A stretch of DNA of 64,000 nt, taken from positions 19,989-83,988 of the forward strand of contig NZ_FXZM01000014.1 of NCBI RefSeq assembly GCF_900169175.1. The letters run 5' to 3'. Below are positions 1-8,512 of the stretch, piece after piece. Position 1 is the first letter of the stretch. Each line of letters begins with the position of its first letter. The position numbers and the translations under genes were made by a program. The stretch is from Brevibacterium jeotgali (GTDB taxonomy: Bacteria; Actinomycetota; Actinomycetes; Actinomycetales; Brevibacteriaceae). The notes under the pieces are model-generated. The model saw only the letters and a list, made by a program, of their open reading frames with translations. It was not told where the DNA came from and ran no database searches.

Positions 1-548
1 AGATGGCGGAGGCCGCAGCCGTCTCCAAGCCGGTGCTCTACCAGCACTTCGAATCGAAGCTCGACCTCTACCTCGTCGTCCTCCAGCAGGCGGCGGATTC
101 GCTCACGGAGCGGCTGTCGGCAGCGATCGCACTGCCGGCCTCGAACAAGTACCGGATGCAGGCGACCGTGCGGGCCCTGTTCGCTTTCGTCGACGATCAT
201 CCCCACGAGTTCTCCGTCCTCTTCCGCGCGGACTCCTACGAGCCGCAGGCACTGCGGGTCGTGCACTCGGTACGGCTGAAGATGTCGCACATGATCGGTG
301 AGATCGTGCAGCGCAGCACCGAGCTCTCGTGGAACGAAGCACTGGTGGTCGGCCGATCCGTCATGCAGATGGGCGAGGGGGCGGCCGTCGCGCTCTCCGA
401 GGACCCGGACCTCGACCGCGACCACATCGCAGAGGTGATCAGCGACGTGCTGTGGACCGGCTTCGGCGGCCTGCCCTACGCGGCGGAGGTCCCGGACGAG
501 AATCAGCCGTCAGCGGACCGCCCCGCACACGGACGAGCGCGCGACTAG
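1..548 (+). CDS. TetR/AcrR family transcriptional regulator (5' end outside window)
   Basis: The window opens inside the helix-turn-helix of a TetR repressor: the first visible residues contain VSKPVLYQHFESKLDLY, the usual recognition helix and following Tyr-x-His-Phe segment. The remaining ~160 residues are the helical ligand-binding and dimerisation half. The true start lies upstream; TetR proteins usually carry about 25-40 residues before this point, so the first visible ATG at position 3 is internal. The gene ends at TAG (546-548), and that stop overlaps a TAGGCT -10 box for the next gene. TetR followed by DUF3107 and an RhlE helicase is, from memory, conserved in mycobacteria (Rv3208-Rv3208A-rhlE). 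Ligand and targets cannot be read from the sequence. Family assignment is firm. Confidence 0.9.
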   Translation, partial: MAEAAAVSKPVLYQHFESKLDLYLVVLQQAADSLTERLSAAIALPASNKYRMQATVRALFAFVDDHPHEFSVLFRADSYEPQALRVVHSVRLKMSHMIGEIVQRSTELSWNEALVVGRSVMQMGEGAAVALSEDPDLDRDHIAEVISDVLWTGFGGLPYAAEVPDENQPSADRPAHGRARD

Positions 549-551
549 GCT
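546..551 (+). promoter_or_regulatory. -10 box TAGGCT for the DUF3107 gene
   Basis: TAGGCT overlaps the TetR stop codon and would give a transcript starting near 558 with a ~30-nt leader carrying AGGAG (579-583). No convincing -35. It resembles the -10 boxes at many other starts in this window. Confidence 0.4.
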
Positions 552-589
552 GGGGCCGAACCAACCCAACTCGCCACCAGGAGTGCACA

Positions 590-814
590 GTGGAGATCAA
601 GATCGGCATGCGCCAGACCAACCGCGAGATCGTCCTCGAGTCGGACCAGTCCCGCGACGACGTCACCGCAGCGGTGACGAAGTCTCTGGCAGACGGCGGA
701 CCGCTCACCTTCGACGATGACAAGGGCCGCCGGGTCATCGTCCCGAGCGACGCCCTCGCATACATCGAGGTCGGCGAGGAGAAGGCGCGCCGCGTGGGAT
801 TCGGCGTCGTCTGA
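590..814 (+). CDS. DUF3107 family protein
   Basis: A 74-residue protein starting VEIKIGMRQTNREIVLES and ending in a conserved Gly-Phe-Gly-Val stretch, matching the small actinobacterial DUF3107 family. It starts at GTG (590-592), preceded at 6 nt by AGGAG (579-583), which decides the start over the longer upstream frame. The sequence predicts a soluble, mixed alpha/beta protein with no signal peptide or membrane segment. Its function is unknown. It follows a TetR gene and precedes an RNA helicase, an order I recall from mycobacteria. A hairpin 25 nt after the stop (840-896) probably ends its transcript. Confidence 0.85.
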   Translation: MEIKIGMRQTNREIVLESDQSRDDVTAAVTKSLADGGPLTFDDDKGRRVIVPSDALAYIEVGEEKARRVGFGVV

Positions 815-1172
815 CGCACCTCCTCCCTCTCCTCATCGGGCCGTTGGGCCGCCTGCGTGTATCATCGATACCGGGCAGCCCAGCGGCCCGAACGGCATGT
901 CCGTCGCGAGCACACACGAGTGGTCTGCGCGCGGTCGCCCACACCGACCAACGGCGAGAGTTCGCCTGTCGGCCGATGCGCACACGATCGCCGCATCGAC
1001 ACGGTGCGCCGGACCCGCTGCCCTCCGCTCGCGGAACGCACGTCCATCACGCGGATGTGCGCGGCGAAGCGGTCCCGCCCCGCGGTGCGTCTGGAGCCGA
1101 ACAACGGCTTCGGCCCGCCGGAGGCGCACATGTACCGGAGGTGCTCCGCACGGAGCGCCGTGAGGAGAACCA
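815..1172 (+). other. 358-nt intergenic region / helicase leader
   Basis: No credible gene is seen here; open frames on both strands have arginine-rich, out-of-phase composition. It holds the hairpin at 840-896, a possible -10 box TATCAT (about 858-863), and the helicase ribosome site AGGAG (1163-1167). If that -10 box is used, the helicase mRNA has a leader near 300 nt, as is common for cold- or self-regulated RNA helicases; that link is inference. Confidence 0.4.
840..896 (+). terminator. Hairpin terminator after DUF3107
   Basis: GCCGTTGGGCCGC (840-852) pairs with GCGGCCCGAACGGC (883-896) with one bulged G. It lies 25 nt after the DUF3107 stop. There is no U-tract, as usual in high-GC actinobacteria. 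Confidence 0.5.
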
Positions 1173-2729
1173 GTGACCGACTCTCAGCAGACTTTCGCCG
1201 ATTTCGGCGTCTCAGACCCCATTGTCGAGGCCCTGTCAGACGCAGGCATCGACCACCCCTTCCCCATCCAGGCCATGACCCTGCCCGTCGCCCTGAGCGG
1301 CGCGGACATCATCGGCCAGGCGAAGACCGGCACCGGCAAGACGCTGGGCTTCGGTCTTCCGCTGCTCCAGCGCACGAAGGCGCCCGGCGAGGAGGGCGCT
1401 CCCGCACCCCAGGGACGCGCCCCGCAGGCGATCGTCGTCGTCCCCACCCGTGAGCTCGCCACCCAGGTGGCCGGCGACCTCGTCGTCGCGAGCCGCAGGC
1501 GTCCCGGACTCGAAGTCGTCACCATCTTCGGCGGCAAGGCCTTCGAGCCGCAGATCGAGAGCCTGGCCAACGGCGTCGACGTCGTCGTCGGCACACCGGG
1601 CCGCCTCCTCGACCTCTACGGTCGCCGCGTGCTGCGGCTCGACAGCATCCGCACGGCCGTCTTCGACGAGGCGGACGAGATGCTGGACCTCGGCTTCCTG
1701 CCCGACGTCGAGCGCATCGTCGCCGCACTGCCGACCACCCGCCAGACCATGCTCTTCTCCGCGACGATGCCCGGAGCCGTCATCGCACTGGCACGCCGGT
1801 ACATGTCGCGCCCCACGCACATCCGCGCCCACGATCCGTCCGACGAATCGCAGCTGAATGCGACCACGCGCCAGTTCGCCTACCGCGCCCACGCGATGGA
1901 CAAGTCGGAGATGGTCGCACGGATCCTGCAGGCGGAGGGTCGCGGGAAGACCCTGATCTTCGCCCGCACGAAGCGCACGGCCGATCGTCTGGGCGAGGAG
2001 CTGCGCGACCGCGGCTTCGACGCCCGGGCGCTCCACGGCGATCTCAACCAGCAGATGCGGGAGAAGGCCCTCGCAGCATTCCGCGAAGGTCGCATCAGCG
2101 TGCTGGTCGCCACCGACGTCGCCGCCCGCGGCATCGACATCGATGACATCACGCACGTCATCAACTACCAGTGCCCCGAGGACGAGAAGATCTACGTCCA
2201 CCGCGTCGGCCGTACCGGGCGCGCGGGCCGAACCGGCATCGCGGTCACGTTCGTCGACTGGGATGACGTGCCGCGCTGGAGCCTCATCAGCCGTACGCTG
2301 AACCTCGGCTTCGAGAGCCCCGTCGAGACGTATTCGACGTCGCCGCACTTCTTCGAGGACCTCGACATCCCCGCGGGCACGAAGGGGCGCCTGACCCGGC
2401 GCCGGCCGACCGCAGGAGAAGAGTCCACCGACTCACGCCGTTCCGAGGGCCGCGGAGGCCGCAGCTCGGAGCGTCGCAGTGAGAACGGTCGCGATTCCAG
2501 CCGACGCCGCTCCGACGGTGAGTCGTCCGGCGGCCGGTCGCGCAGGCGCACGCGCGGCGGACAGGATGCAGCGGCCCCCGCACAGTCCTCCGAACCCGCC
2601 TCCTCACCCGCTGCCGACGCCGGCGAGGGCGACGGCTCGTCCTCGAACGGCACACGCCGTCGTCGCCGCCGCCGTCGCGGCGGGTCCGGCCGCAGCCAGC
2701 AGCCGACACCGGTGTCCACACAGGACTGA
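1173..2729 (+). CDS. rhlE: DEAD-box RNA helicase, RhlE type
   Basis: ATP-dependent RNA helicase of 518 residues. All core motifs are in order: Q motif FPIQ (30-33), Walker A AKTGTGKT (50-57), PTREL (91-95), GTPGR (140-144), DEAD (165-168), SAT (196-198), ARGIDI (318-323) and HRVGRTGR (343-350). The core ends near residue 400; the last ~115 residues are a disordered Arg/Ser/Gly tail ending in a run of arginines, typical of RNA-binding extensions in actinobacterial RhlE/CshA-like helicases. The start is GTG at 1173 with AGGAG at 1163-1167. It probably acts in RNA decay or ribosome assembly; that role is family knowledge, not visible here. It is followed by two strong hairpins facing the convergent PHP gene. 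RhlE versus CshA naming is uncertain. Confidence 0.92.
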   Translation: MTDSQQTFADFGVSDPIVEALSDAGIDHPFPIQAMTLPVALSGADIIGQAKTGTGKTLGFGLPLLQRTKAPGEEGAPAPQGRAPQAIVVVPTRELATQVAGDLVVASRRRPGLEVVTIFGGKAFEPQIESLANGVDVVVGTPGRLLDLYGRRVLRLDSIRTAVFDEADEMLDLGFLPDVERIVAALPTTRQTMLFSATMPGAVIALARRYMSRPTHIRAHDPSDESQLNATTRQFAYRAHAMDKSEMVARILQAEGRGKTLIFARTKRTADRLGEELRDRGFDARALHGDLNQQMREKALAAFREGRISVLVATDVAARGIDIDDITHVINYQCPEDEKIYVHRVGRTGRAGRTGIAVTFVDWDDVPRWSLISRTLNLGFESPVETYSTSPHFFEDLDIPAGTKGRLTRRRPTAGEESTDSRRSEGRGGRSSERRSENGRDSSRRRSDGESSGGRSRRRTRGGQDAAAPAQSSEPASSPAADAGEGDGSSSNGTRRRRRRRRGGSGRSQQPTPVSTQD

Positions 2730-2744
2730 GGCCCGCAGGCCACG

Positions 2745-2775
2745 AGCGCAGGTCCCTCACGGAGTGACCTGCGCT
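2745..2775 (+). terminator. Hairpin terminator of the helicase gene
   Basis: AGCGCAGGTC (2745-2754) pairs perfectly with GACCTGCGCT (2766-2775), 16 nt after the stop codon. Confidence 0.65.
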
Positions 2776-2785
2776 GCCGCCTGAC

Positions 2786-2857
2786 ACGCACTGATCCCGA
2801 CCTCCGCCGTCCACCCGCATCTGTGCGGGGGACGGACGGACGCCGGGATCAGTGCGT
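2786..2857. terminator. Large nested bidirectional hairpin between convergent genes
   Basis: A perfect 14-bp outer stem (2786-2799 with 2844-2857) encloses a second stem, CCGTCC-A-CCCGCA (2807-2819) with TGCGGGGGACGG (2824-2835). It lies between the helicase and the convergent PHP gene and can stop transcription from both sides. Directly after it, four CTCTGCAG-like units occur (2864-2900). Confidence 0.7.
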
Positions 2858-2966
2858 TCCTGGCTCTGCAGACTCTGCAGCCGCTGCCGACTCTGCAGTC
2901 GCTGAAGGCTCGTGCCTCATCCGCACTCGGGTCAGAGCTCCGTCGCAGCCGGACCGTCGAGCCCTC

Positions 2967-3815
2967 TCACGCGAGCCCGATCGGCTCCGTGCCGCTCGTG
3001 CGCGCCACAAGGGCTGCGAGCTGGTCGCGCGCCGTCATGTTCTCGCCCAGCCGGTTGGGCTTGCCCGCTCCGTGGTAGTCGCTCGACCCTGTCGTGAGCA
3101 GTCCGTGCTGGTCGGCCAGCGCCCGCAGCCGTGCGCGACCCTCGGGCGGGTTGTCGCGATGCTCGATCTCCAGTCCGTCCAGTCCCGCTGCGATGATCTC
3201 CCGCAGCCCTGCGTCGGGTACGACCCGACCGCGCGCCGATGCCAGCGGGTGGGCGAACACCGCAGCACCGCCTGCGTCGTGGATCATGCCGATCGCCTCG
3301 ACCGGCGAGATGACCGGCAGCGCGACGTAGTAGGGCCCGCTGCCGGACAGCAGCCTGCCGAAGGCCTCCGTGCGATCGGCCACGACGCCGGAGCGCACCA
3401 GGGCGTCTGCGATGTGGGGGCGGCCGATGGTCGCGTCCGCGCCTGCCAGCTCGAGCACGTCCTCCCAGGTGATCGCGAAGTCCTGCGCCAGGCGATCGAC
3501 CATGAGCCGGCTGCGGACGATCCGGTCGTCGCGCGCCTGATCGATCGCTGCGGTGATCTCCGCCCCCACGGGATCGTGCAGGTAGCAGAGGATGTGCACG
3601 CTGATGCCCTCCCACCGGCAGGACACCTCCATGCCGCGCAGCAGCCCGATCCCGTGGTGCGCGGCGGCGTGCGCCGCTTCGCTCCAGCCGGCCGTGGTGT
3701 CGTGATCGGTGAGGCCGAGGACGTCCAGACCGACACTCGAGGCCTCCGCGACGAGCTCAGTGGGGCTCTGCGTCCCGTCGGAGAAGCGGGTGTGGGTATG
3801 GAGGTCAGCGCGCAT
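2967..3815 (-). CDS. PHP-domain phosphoesterase
   Basis: A 282-residue metal-dependent phosphoesterase of the PHP family, similar to the E. coli TrpH/YciV (RNase AM) group that removes phosphates from nucleoside 3',5'-bisphosphates or trims short RNAs. Visible metal ligands are HTH at residues 6-8, the acidic Asp13, the LTDHD segment near 35-39, His in FAHP, and the C-terminal SSDYH motif. It is cytoplasmic with no signal. The start ATG at 3815 lies 6 nt behind a TACGAT -10 box (3827-3822), so the mRNA appears leaderless. It diverges from pepP, whose promoter has the same layout, and converges on the helicase. The exact substrate is inferred. Confidence 0.85.
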   Translation of the reverse strand: MRADLHTHTRFSDGTQSPTELVAEASSVGLDVLGLTDHDTTAGWSEAAHAAAHHGIGLLRGMEVSCRWEGISVHILCYLHDPVGAEITAAIDQARDDRIVRSRLMVDRLAQDFAITWEDVLELAGADATIGRPHIADALVRSGVVADRTEAFGRLLSGSGPYYVALPVISPVEAIGMIHDAGGAAVFAHPLASARGRVVPDAGLREIIAAGLDGLEIEHRDNPPEGRARLRALADQHGLLTTGSSDYHGAGKPNRLGENMTARDQLAALVARTSGTEPIGLA

Positions 3816-3821
3816 GACCCC

Positions 3822-3827
3822 ATCGTA
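3822..3827 (-). promoter_or_regulatory. Leaderless promoter of the PHP gene
   Basis: TACGAT, then 6 nt (GGGGTC), then ATG at 3815. The spacing places the transcript start at or next to the start codon. Confidence 0.6.
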
Positions 3828-3880
3828 GAGACCCCGCGCGCGGAATCACCGCCGGCCCCGGGCCCGCAGAGGTCCGTCGT

Positions 3881-3886
3881 TAGGAT
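3881..3886 (+). promoter_or_regulatory. Leaderless promoter of pepP
   Basis: TAGGAT, 6 nt (GGGCCC), then ATG at 3893. It mirrors the PHP promoter across a 77-bp divergent gap. Confidence 0.6.
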
Positions 3887-3892
3887 GGGCCC

Positions 3893-5416
3893 ATGAGTGC
3901 CGATTCGTCCGAGGACATGTCCGACCGCGTCAACAACCGCTCCCAGCGCCCCGCTTCGACTGCCTTCCGCGATTTCGTCGCCTCCGGCTGGGACAGCGCT
4001 CCGCTGGAGTCGGCAGCGCCGCTGCCGGCGGCCGCCTGGACACCTGCACGGCGGGACGCCGTGTCGCAGCGGTTCCCGGGAGAGCGGATCGTCGTGCCGG
4101 CAGGACCGCTCAAGGTCCGCTCGAACGACACCGACTACCGGTTCCGTGCGCACTCGGCGTTCATCCATCTGACCGGCCTGGAGGCGGATTCGGAGCCGGA
4201 CGCGCTGCTCGTCTTCGAACCGGCGGACGCCGGCGACCATGACGTCACCCTCTGGTTCCGTCCCCGCGCGGGTGCGGACACGGAGGAGTTCTTCTCCGAC
4301 GCCCGCTACGGCGAGTACTGGGTCGGTGCACGCGACGACCTGGACACGATGCGCGTCCGCACCGGGATCGCGACCGCGGACTCGACGACCGCCCTCGACG
4401 CAGTCACGAAGGACCTGGGCTCCCTGTCCGTCCGCCTGCTGCGCGGCTCCGACACCACCGTCGAGCAGGCGGTCGCCCAGGCGCGCGACCAGGTGGGAGC
4501 CGACCAGGAGGCCGCAGAGTCCGGTGATGATGAGCTGCTCGAGTTCCTCTCCGAGCTGCGCCTGGTCAAGGACGCGCACGAGGTCGACCAGCTGCGCCAC
4601 GCGGTCGACATCACGCGCCGGGGCTTCGATCGCGCGGTGGCCTCTCTGCCGGCCGCCGTCGACCATCCTCGCGGTGAGCGGGTCATCGAGACGAGCTTCG
4701 AGGCCGCCGCGCGCTTGGACGGCTACGGTGTCGGCTACGACACGATCGCCGCATCCGGCGATCACGCCTGCACCCTCCACTGGATCCGCAACGACGGCGT
4801 CGTGCGGTCCGGCGATCTGGTGCTGCTGGACGGAGGCGCGGAGGCTGACTCGCTCTACACCGCGGACATCACACGCACCCTCCCGGTCGACGGGCGCTTC
4901 ACCGAGGTCCAGGCGAAGATCTACGACGCGGTGCTCGAAGCCGCCGACGCCGCGTTCGCGAAGGCCGCCGAGCACGTCGACCGCCTCGTCCAGTTCGCAG
5001 ACGTCCACGCCGCAGCGATGGAGGTCATCGCGAAGCGCCTGCACGACTTCGGACTGCTGCCGGTCAGCGTCGAGGACTCGCTCAGCGAATCCGGGCAGCA
5101 CCACCGGCGCTGGATGGTCCACGGGACCAGCCACCATCTGGGCCTCGACGTGCACGACTGCGCGCAGGCCCGGCGTGAGATGTACCTGGGCGCGCGGATC
5201 GAGCCGGGGATGGTCTTCACGATCGAGCCGGGCCTCTACTTCAAGGAGGCCGACCTGCTCGTGCCGGAGGAGTTCCGCGGGATCGGGATCCGCATCGAGG
5301 ACGACGTCCTCGTGACGGAGACCGGTGTGGAGAACCTGTCCGCGGGCTTCCCCCGCACGCGCACAGAGGTCGAGGACTGGGTCCAGTCGCTGGCCCCGGC
5401 GCGCACCGACCGATGA
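3893..5416 (+). CDS. pepP: Aminopeptidase P (Xaa-Pro aminopeptidase)
   Basis: A 507-residue M24-family metallopeptidase that removes N-terminal residues preceding proline. The N-terminal ~190 residues form the non-catalytic creatinase-like domain with the aminopeptidase P segment FRAHSAFIHLTG. The pita-bread catalytic domain follows: LLDGGAEADSLYTADITRT (around 310-327) supplies two Asp ligands, HGTSHHLGLDVHD (around 408) the His, IEPGLYF (around 443) and GIRIEDD (around 465) the two Glu. Length is normal for actinobacterial PepP. The start ATG is fixed by the TAGGAT box 6 nt upstream. Its stop overlaps the next start as ATGA, so the two genes are translationally coupled. It is cytoplasmic. 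Confidence 0.93.
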   Translation: MSADSSEDMSDRVNNRSQRPASTAFRDFVASGWDSAPLESAAPLPAAAWTPARRDAVSQRFPGERIVVPAGPLKVRSNDTDYRFRAHSAFIHLTGLEADSEPDALLVFEPADAGDHDVTLWFRPRAGADTEEFFSDARYGEYWVGARDDLDTMRVRTGIATADSTTALDAVTKDLGSLSVRLLRGSDTTVEQAVAQARDQVGADQEAAESGDDELLEFLSELRLVKDAHEVDQLRHAVDITRRGFDRAVASLPAAVDHPRGERVIETSFEAAARLDGYGVGYDTIAASGDHACTLHWIRNDGVVRSGDLVLLDGGAEADSLYTADITRTLPVDGRFTEVQAKIYDAVLEAADAAFAKAAEHVDRLVQFADVHAAAMEVIAKRLHDFGLLPVSVEDSLSESGQHHRRWMVHGTSHHLGLDVHDCAQARREMYLGARIEPGMVFTIEPGLYFKEADLLVPEEFRGIGIRIEDDVLVTETGVENLSAGFPRTRTEVEDWVQSLAPARTDR

Positions 5417-6597
5417 CCGCCTCCGAATCTCCCCTGTCCGCTCCGTTCCGCGAGCCGTTCGGCAGCCTCGTCCCCGGCGGGTCCGTCGCGACGGTGCCGG
5501 GCGTCCGGGTGGGCGGCGCACAGCGCACCGATGACGGCTGGCTGAGCGGGACGACCGTCATCGTCCCGCCGCAGGGCACGGTCACCGGCGTCGACGTGCG
5601 CGGCGGTGGACCGGCCGGGCACGAGACCGACGTGCTGGCACCCGGCACCCATTCCCCCGGCGCGGACGCCGTCGTGCTCACCGGCGGCAGCGCGTGGGGA
5701 CTGGCCTCGGTCCTCGGCGTCCAGCGGGGGCTCGCCGCCGACGGCCGCGGGTTCCCCGCCCCGATGCTCCCCGGGGCGTACGTGCCGATCGTGCCGGCTG
5801 CAGCCGTCTACGATCTGGGCCGCGGCGACGGGACCCTCCTGCACCCGGACGCGGAGATGGGGCTGGCCGCATACCGCCGCGCCTGCCCGGACGGGGGGTC
5901 CGCCGTCGCCGAGGCCCCGGTCCGGGGCAGCGTCGGAGGCGGGACCGGGGCCTTCATCGGGCGGGGGCTGCTGCGCGGCGGGCTGGGCTCCGTCTGTCTG
6001 CGGACACCCTCGGGGCACCTCGTCGCAGCCATCGTCATCGCGAATCCGATGGGTGACGTCATCGAGCCGTCCGGCAGGCTCCACGCCTCCGGCGTGCTCG
6101 CCCGGACGGGCGCTGAGCTGCCCGATGTGCCGTCGGACTGGATCGACCGGGCACTCACACTCGATGCGACGGCGGCGAACGCCGTCACGCCCCAGCGGAA
6201 CACGACGATCGCAGCCATCGTCACCGATGCGCGGCTCGACGCGGCGCAGGCGACCCGCCTGGCGCAGTCGGCACAGGCCGGCCTCGCCCGTGCCATCCAC
6301 CCCTCGCACACCCTGTTCGACGGGGACACCGTCTTCGCGATGGCGACGGGCGGTGCGGATGCGGACATCGATGCGACCTCGATCGTGGGCCTCAACTGCG
6401 CCGCGGCGGACGCCCTGTCCCTGGCGATCCTCGATGCCGCCCTCACGGCCCGGCCCCACCTCCGCGACGCGACGGCGAGCGGTCCGGATGCCGCTGAGAC
6501 CGACCCTGCGCAGCAGGCGCCCCGACCCGCCGCACTGCGCGAGCTGGCCCCGGATCTGGCGACCGCCTGGGAGGTCCTGCGCACCACCGGGACATGA
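5413..6597 (+). CDS. P1 family peptidase (DmpA/Ntn-type aminopeptidase)
   Basis: A 394-residue member of the DmpA/BapA family, self-cleaving Ntn hydrolases that release N-terminal residues from peptides or amides. The N-terminal part has the conserved GVRVGG and HSPG/LTGGSAWGLA segments. The likely processing site is N263-T264 within QRNTTIAA, where the exposed Thr would become the nucleophile; the downstream DGDTVFAMATG stretch is also family-typical. It resembles the mycobacterial protein Rv1333 as I recall it. It overlaps pepP by 4 nt (ATGA), suggesting a joint role in peptide turnover. There is no signal peptide. Natural substrate unknown. Confidence 0.85.
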   Translation: MTASESPLSAPFREPFGSLVPGGSVATVPGVRVGGAQRTDDGWLSGTTVIVPPQGTVTGVDVRGGGPAGHETDVLAPGTHSPGADAVVLTGGSAWGLASVLGVQRGLAADGRGFPAPMLPGAYVPIVPAAAVYDLGRGDGTLLHPDAEMGLAAYRRACPDGGSAVAEAPVRGSVGGGTGAFIGRGLLRGGLGSVCLRTPSGHLVAAIVIANPMGDVIEPSGRLHASGVLARTGAELPDVPSDWIDRALTLDATAANAVTPQRNTTIAAIVTDARLDAAQATRLAQSAQAGLARAIHPSHTLFDGDTVFAMATGGADADIDATSIVGLNCAAADALSLAILDAALTARPHLRDATASGPDAAETDPAQQAPRPAALRELAPDLATAWEVLRTTGT

Positions 6598-6609
6598 CAC
6601 GCGAACACG

Positions 6610-6615
6610 TACGAT
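6610..6615 (+). promoter_or_regulatory. Leaderless promoter of the MgtE-N/CBS gene
   Basis: TACGAT, 6 nt (GAAGCC), ATG at 6622. It gives this gene its own start 13 nt after the previous stop. Confidence 0.55.
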
Positions 6616-6621
6616 GAAGCC

Positions 6622-7914
6622 ATGAGCGTCGGGACGGAACGGATCTTCATCGCGCGGCTGGCGGGGACGAACGTCCTCGATCCGCTGGGTGATCAGGTGG
6701 GCAAGGTGCGCGACGCGGTCGTCGTCTACCGGTCCACGCTGCGTCAGCCGCCCAAGGTCATCGGATTCGTCGTCGAGGTGCCCGGCCGGAGACGCGTCTT
6801 CGTTCCGATCGGCCGGGTCACCAGCATCGACGTCGGAGCCGTCATCACGACGGGACTCGTGAACATGCGACGGTTCGTCAAGCGCGCGTCGGAGACGCTC
6901 GTCATGGGCGACCTGCTCGATCAGCCGCTGATGCTGCGCTCGGACCGGTCGCCGGTCATCATCGAGGACATCGGCATCGAGCAGCAGCGCAGCCGCGACT
7001 GGGAGATCTCCCGTCTCTTCGTCCGCCGCCACAAGGGGCAGCGCACTCCGCTCGACGTGCTCCGGCGCCGCGGGGAGACCCTGCAGGTCGATTGGATCGA
7101 CGTCGAGTTCCCCATCGATCCGACCGACGACCAGCACGCCACCCAGCTGATCGCCGCCTACCAGGAGACGAAGCCCGCCGACCTCGCGGACGTCCTGCGC
7201 GAACTGGACACGAGGCGACGGATGGACGTCGTGCGCGAACTCTCCGACGAACGGCTCGCAGACGTGCTGGAGGAGCTCCCGGAGGACGAGGCGATCGAGG
7301 TGCTGGAGGGCGTGGGCCTGGAGCGGTCCGCTCTCCTGCTGGAGACGATGCAGCCTGATGACGCCGCGGACCTCCTGGGCGAGCTGCCGGACGAGCAGGC
7401 CGAACGGCTGCTCCAGGCGATGGACTCCGACGAGGCCGAAGACGTCCGCACCCTACTCGCCTATGACGACGACACGGCCGGTGGCCTCATGACGACGGAG
7501 CCGGTCATCCTGTCCCCGGAGGCCTCTGTCGCCGAGGCGCTGGCGCACGTCCGACGATCGGAGCTGCCCGCAGCACTCGCAGCCGCCGTGTTCGTGTGCA
7601 GGCAGCCCCTCGAACCCCCGACGGGCAAGTACCTGGGTCTGGTCCACATCCAGGAGATGCTCCGGCACCCGCCCCACGAATCCGTGGGTGCACTGCTCGA
7701 CACGGAGGTCGAGCCGCTGTCTCCGGAGGCGCCGACCGGCGAGGTCGCCGCACTGCTCGCGGCCTACAACCTCGTCTCCGTGCCGATCACGGACGAGGAC
7801 GAGAACCTCGTGGGCGTCGTGACCGTCGACGACGTGCTCGACGCGCTGCTGCCCGACGACTGGCGCGACCAGCGCGACGAGCCCAAGGGGGACTCTGCAG
7901 ATGGCACGGACTGA
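6622..7914 (+). CDS. Soluble MgtE-N / CBS domain protein
   Basis: A 430-residue protein with the cytosolic parts of an MgtE magnesium transporter but no membrane domain. Residues ~5-80 resemble a PRC-barrel (GDQVGKVRDAVV, then a valine-rich barrel). Residues ~185-285 form the MgtE N-terminal helical domain with repeated LADVLEELPEDEA-type acidic helices. Two CBS domains follow (~290-410) with GLMTTEPVIL and GVVTVDDVLD. Lacking transmembrane helices, it is a likely Mg2+ or nucleotide sensor rather than a channel. It overlaps the DUF1003 gene by 14 nt, which in turn overlaps mrp, a trio I recall from mycobacteria. Function unproven. Confidence 0.85.
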   Translation: MSVGTERIFIARLAGTNVLDPLGDQVGKVRDAVVVYRSTLRQPPKVIGFVVEVPGRRRVFVPIGRVTSIDVGAVITTGLVNMRRFVKRASETLVMGDLLDQPLMLRSDRSPVIIEDIGIEQQRSRDWEISRLFVRRHKGQRTPLDVLRRRGETLQVDWIDVEFPIDPTDDQHATQLIAAYQETKPADLADVLRELDTRRRMDVVRELSDERLADVLEELPEDEAIEVLEGVGLERSALLLETMQPDDAADLLGELPDEQAERLLQAMDSDEAEDVRTLLAYDDDTAGGLMTTEPVILSPEASVAEALAHVRRSELPAALAAAVFVCRQPLEPPTGKYLGLVHIQEMLRHPPHESVGALLDTEVEPLSPEAPTGEVAALLAAYNLVSVPITDEDENLVGVVTVDDVLDALLPDDWRDQRDEPKGDSADGTD

Positions 7915-8512
7915 CCGCCCCGGACTCGACACGCCTCGCAGCTCGCGCAGGCGCCTCCCCCAGGTCGGCATGCCGCCGGACACGTTCGGACGGGTCGCCG
8001 AGGGCATCGCCCGCTTCATGGGCACCCCGATGTTCCTCGTGTGGATGACGCTCATCTGTGCTGCGTGGCTGGCGTGGAACTCCATGGCACCCGAACACCT
8101 GCAGTTCGATCCGCGGAACCTGAACTTCACGCTGCTCACCCTGATCCTGTCGCTGCAGGCCTCCTACGCCGCTCCCCTGCTGCTGCTGGCGGACAACCGG
8201 TCCGCCGACCGCGACCGCGTCGAGTTCGAGGCGGACCGCCAGCGGGCGGAGAGGAACCTCGCGGACACGGAGTTCCTCGCCCGTGAGGTGGCGAGTCTGC
8301 GGATCGCGATGCGCGATGTCGCGACCCGGGACTTCATCCGGTCCGAACTGCGTTCCCTCCTGGAGGAGATGGAAGAGGCCCGCGCAGACGAGCGCGCTGA
8401 CGAGCGCGCTCACGACGAGAAGCGTGCTGACGACGCGAACAGCAGGAGCAGCCGCACCGACGACGGCCTCGGAACCGACGGCCTCGGGAAGGAAGACGTG
8501 ATCGACAGATGA
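7901..8512 (+). CDS. DUF1003 membrane protein
   Basis: A 203-residue inner-membrane protein of the DUF1003 family. After a basic N-terminus there are two transmembrane helices, around 45-63 (MFLVWMTLICAAWLAW) and 75-97 (LTLILSLQASYAAPLLLLA), then a long cytosolic coiled coil (~100-170) rich in Glu, Arg and Ala, and a disordered charged tail. Function is unknown. Its start lies inside the preceding gene (14-nt overlap) and its stop overlaps mrp as ATGA, so the MgtE-N protein, this protein and Mrp are made from one coupled message. The ADERADERAHDEKRAD tail is repetitive. Confidence 0.85.
   Translation: MARTDRPGLDTPRSSRRRLPQVGMPPDTFGRVAEGIARFMGTPMFLVWMTLICAAWLAWNSMAPEHLQFDPRNLNFTLLTLILSLQASYAAPLLLLADNRSADRDRVEFEADRQRAERNLADTEFLAREVASLRIAMRDVATRDFIRSELRSLLEEMEEARADERADERAHDEKRADDANSRSSRTDDGLGTDGLGKEDVIDR

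Noticed and set aside
815..1172. tRNA or small RNA gene in the gap before the helicase
   Set aside because: No T-loop or anticodon-arm pattern is found; only the terminator hairpin is convincing.
3284..5521. 745-codon open frame on the minus strand across the pepP gene
   Set aside because: It is antisense to pepP, with Arg/Val/Asp-rich composition typical of high-GC shadow frames, no start context and no recognisable domain.
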